Source: Candidatus Bathyarchaeota archaeon
GTDB taxonomy: Archaea; Thermoproteota; Bathyarchaeia; TCS64
Direction: 5' to 3'
Length of the DNA stretch: 13,869 nt
NCBI GenBank assembly: GCA_013329615.1
Contig: DUKA01000077.1
Span: 1 to 13,869 of the forward strand
Under the pieces are notes generated by a model, which was not told where the DNA came from, searched no databases, and was given only the letters and a program-made list of their open reading frames with translations. The position numbers and the translations under genes were made by a program. Shown piece by piece: positions 13,034 through 13,869 of the stretch (within the stretch, counting starts at the first letter, position 1; each line of letters begins with the position of its first letter).

Positions 13034-13869
13034 ATGTTAGACCTCAGACCCCAGAAACTGGAGAGAAGCCCCGAAGAGATGCTAAGGCACCTCAAAGGCG
13101 CAAAGCTCAAGCCGCGATTCAGCCTCGGCGTTTGGTACTTCTACCCCGGAGGGGGGCGATTCCACGACTCATACGTCGAGAAGGGCACGATCGCGGACTG
13201 CATTGAGAAGATAAAGGCGATGAAGGACGCGGGCATCATCGACTCCAGCCTAGGCGTCGAGGCACACTACCCCAACGAGGTCAACGGGGACAACGTCCAC
13301 CTCTACAAGGCTCTTGAGAAGGAGACAGGCATCAAGCTCATCACCTGCATCCCGATGCTCTTCTTCGACAGGCAGTTCGAGTTCGGTAGCCTAAGCAACC
13401 CCGACGCCAAGGTGAAAAAGCTCGCGACGGACCGCCTCAAGGAGAGCCTACGCCTCAACAAGGATCTGGGCACCGACGTCTGCGTCATCTGGCCGGGGAT
13501 CGACGGGTACGAGAACCCGTTCGGCCACGACTACTATGGTATGTGGAGCCGCTTCGAGGGCGCCGTCGCGGAGGCGATGGATGAGGTCCCCGGAATGCGC
13601 GTCGCCATGGAGCCAAAACCCTACGAGCCCCGCGGTAACAACATCTACAGGAACACGGCGAACGGGCTGCTCTTCGCGAGGAACGTCGAGGCGCTGCTCA
13701 AGCACAAGGAGAACGTGAAGCTGCTGAAGGATGGGCACGCGATGGTGGGTCTCAACCCTGAGGTGGGTCACGTGCTGATGGGGCACGAGGACCTCCCCGG
13801 CGCCTTCGCCTCGGTGCTGCGTGAGGGGCGCCTCGCCCACAGCCACTGGAACAGCCAGCCCCTCGGCAA
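13034..13869 (+). CDS. xylA: Xylose isomerase-family sugar isomerase (partial, C-terminus outside window)
   Basis: TIM-barrel isomerase that would convert D-xylose to D-xylulose with two divalent metals. The first 278 residues are present of a family near 390; the window ends before the last metal aspartates. Visible sites by comparison with Streptomyces xylose isomerase: H78 in GVEAHYP for the ring-opening histidine, W153 in VIWPGIDGYENPFG (151-164), E193 and K195 in MEPKPYEPRG (192-201), E243 and H246 in GLNPEVGH (239-246). The next expected motif, HxDxNxQ, reads HSHWNSQ (269-275), so the usual metal-binding aspartate is histidine (H271). This may mark a distinct subfamily with another sugar preference. 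The ATG at 13034 has a TATA box 25 bases upstream and no Shine-Dalgarno sequence. It lies directly after xylulokinase, which supports a xylose role. Confidence 0.87.
   Translation, partial: MLDLRPQKLERSPEEMLRHLKGAKLKPRFSLGVWYFYPGGGRFHDSYVEKGTIADCIEKIKAMKDAGIIDSSLGVEAHYPNEVNGDNVHLYKALEKETGIKLITCIPMLFFDRQFEFGSLSNPDAKVKKLATDRLKESLRLNKDLGTDVCVIWPGIDGYENPFGHDYYGMWSRFEGAVAEAMDEVPGMRVAMEPKPYEPRGNNIYRNTANGLLFARNVEALLKHKENVKLLKDGHAMVGLNPEVGHVLMGHEDLPGAFASVLREGRLAHSHWNSQPLG

Overview
The window looks like a GC-rich archaeal chromosome segment, probably from a TACK-type (crenarchaeal/thaumarchaeal/bathyarchaeal-like) lineage. Three things support this: many starts have a TATA-like A/T box about 22-30 bases upstream and little or no leader; there is a helicase-less XPF nuclease of about 235 residues; and an archaeal-style RNase J-like beta-CASP enzyme is present. 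I cannot name the genus. Ten complete or partial recognisable protein genes, one small membrane protein and one unlisted 58-codon antitoxin-like gene fill almost the whole window. I see no rRNA, tRNA, CRISPR array or insertion sequence.

Layout. 1-944 (-): iron-containing alcohol dehydrogenase, cut by the left edge. 1101-1448 (+): small A/T-rich membrane-anchored PepSY-like protein. 1499-5407 (+): a nucleotide-related block, made of a P-loop kinase-like protein fused to a nucleoside 2-deoxyribosyltransferase-like domain, then an adenosylcobalamin-dependent (class II) ribonucleotide reductase, then the cob(I)alamin adenosyltransferase that would make its cofactor. 5404-6886 (-): XPF-type nuclease behind MobB with a C-terminal Fe-S-type cysteine cluster. 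6964-8325 (+): RNase J-like beta-CASP metallo-beta-lactamase. 8322-11157 (-): a degenerate M24 (creatinase/aminopeptidase P-like) protein followed by PurF. 11240-11416 (-): VapB-like ribbon-helix-helix antitoxin without a toxin. 11501-13869 (+): xylulokinase and xylose isomerase, the latter cut by the right edge.

How the genes fit together. The reductase and the adenosyltransferase form an obvious functional pair: one uses the coenzyme B12 that the other completes. xylB and xylA together form the isomerase route from D-xylose to xylulose 5-phosphate, which is uncommon in archaea, where oxidative pentose pathways are better known.

The most striking observations are: (1) PurF keeps its phosphoribosyltransferase site and all four Fe-S cysteines but has lost the N-terminal nucleophile cysteine and other glutaminase residues; (2) its upstream neighbour is an M24-fold protein that has lost most metal ligands; (3) the kinase/deoxyribosyltransferase-like fusion, with an altered Walker A motif, lies next to the reductase; (4) an orphan antitoxin has an ATGA junction that leads into an immediately terminated frame; (5) both convergent gene pairs end by sharing the same four bases, CTAA.
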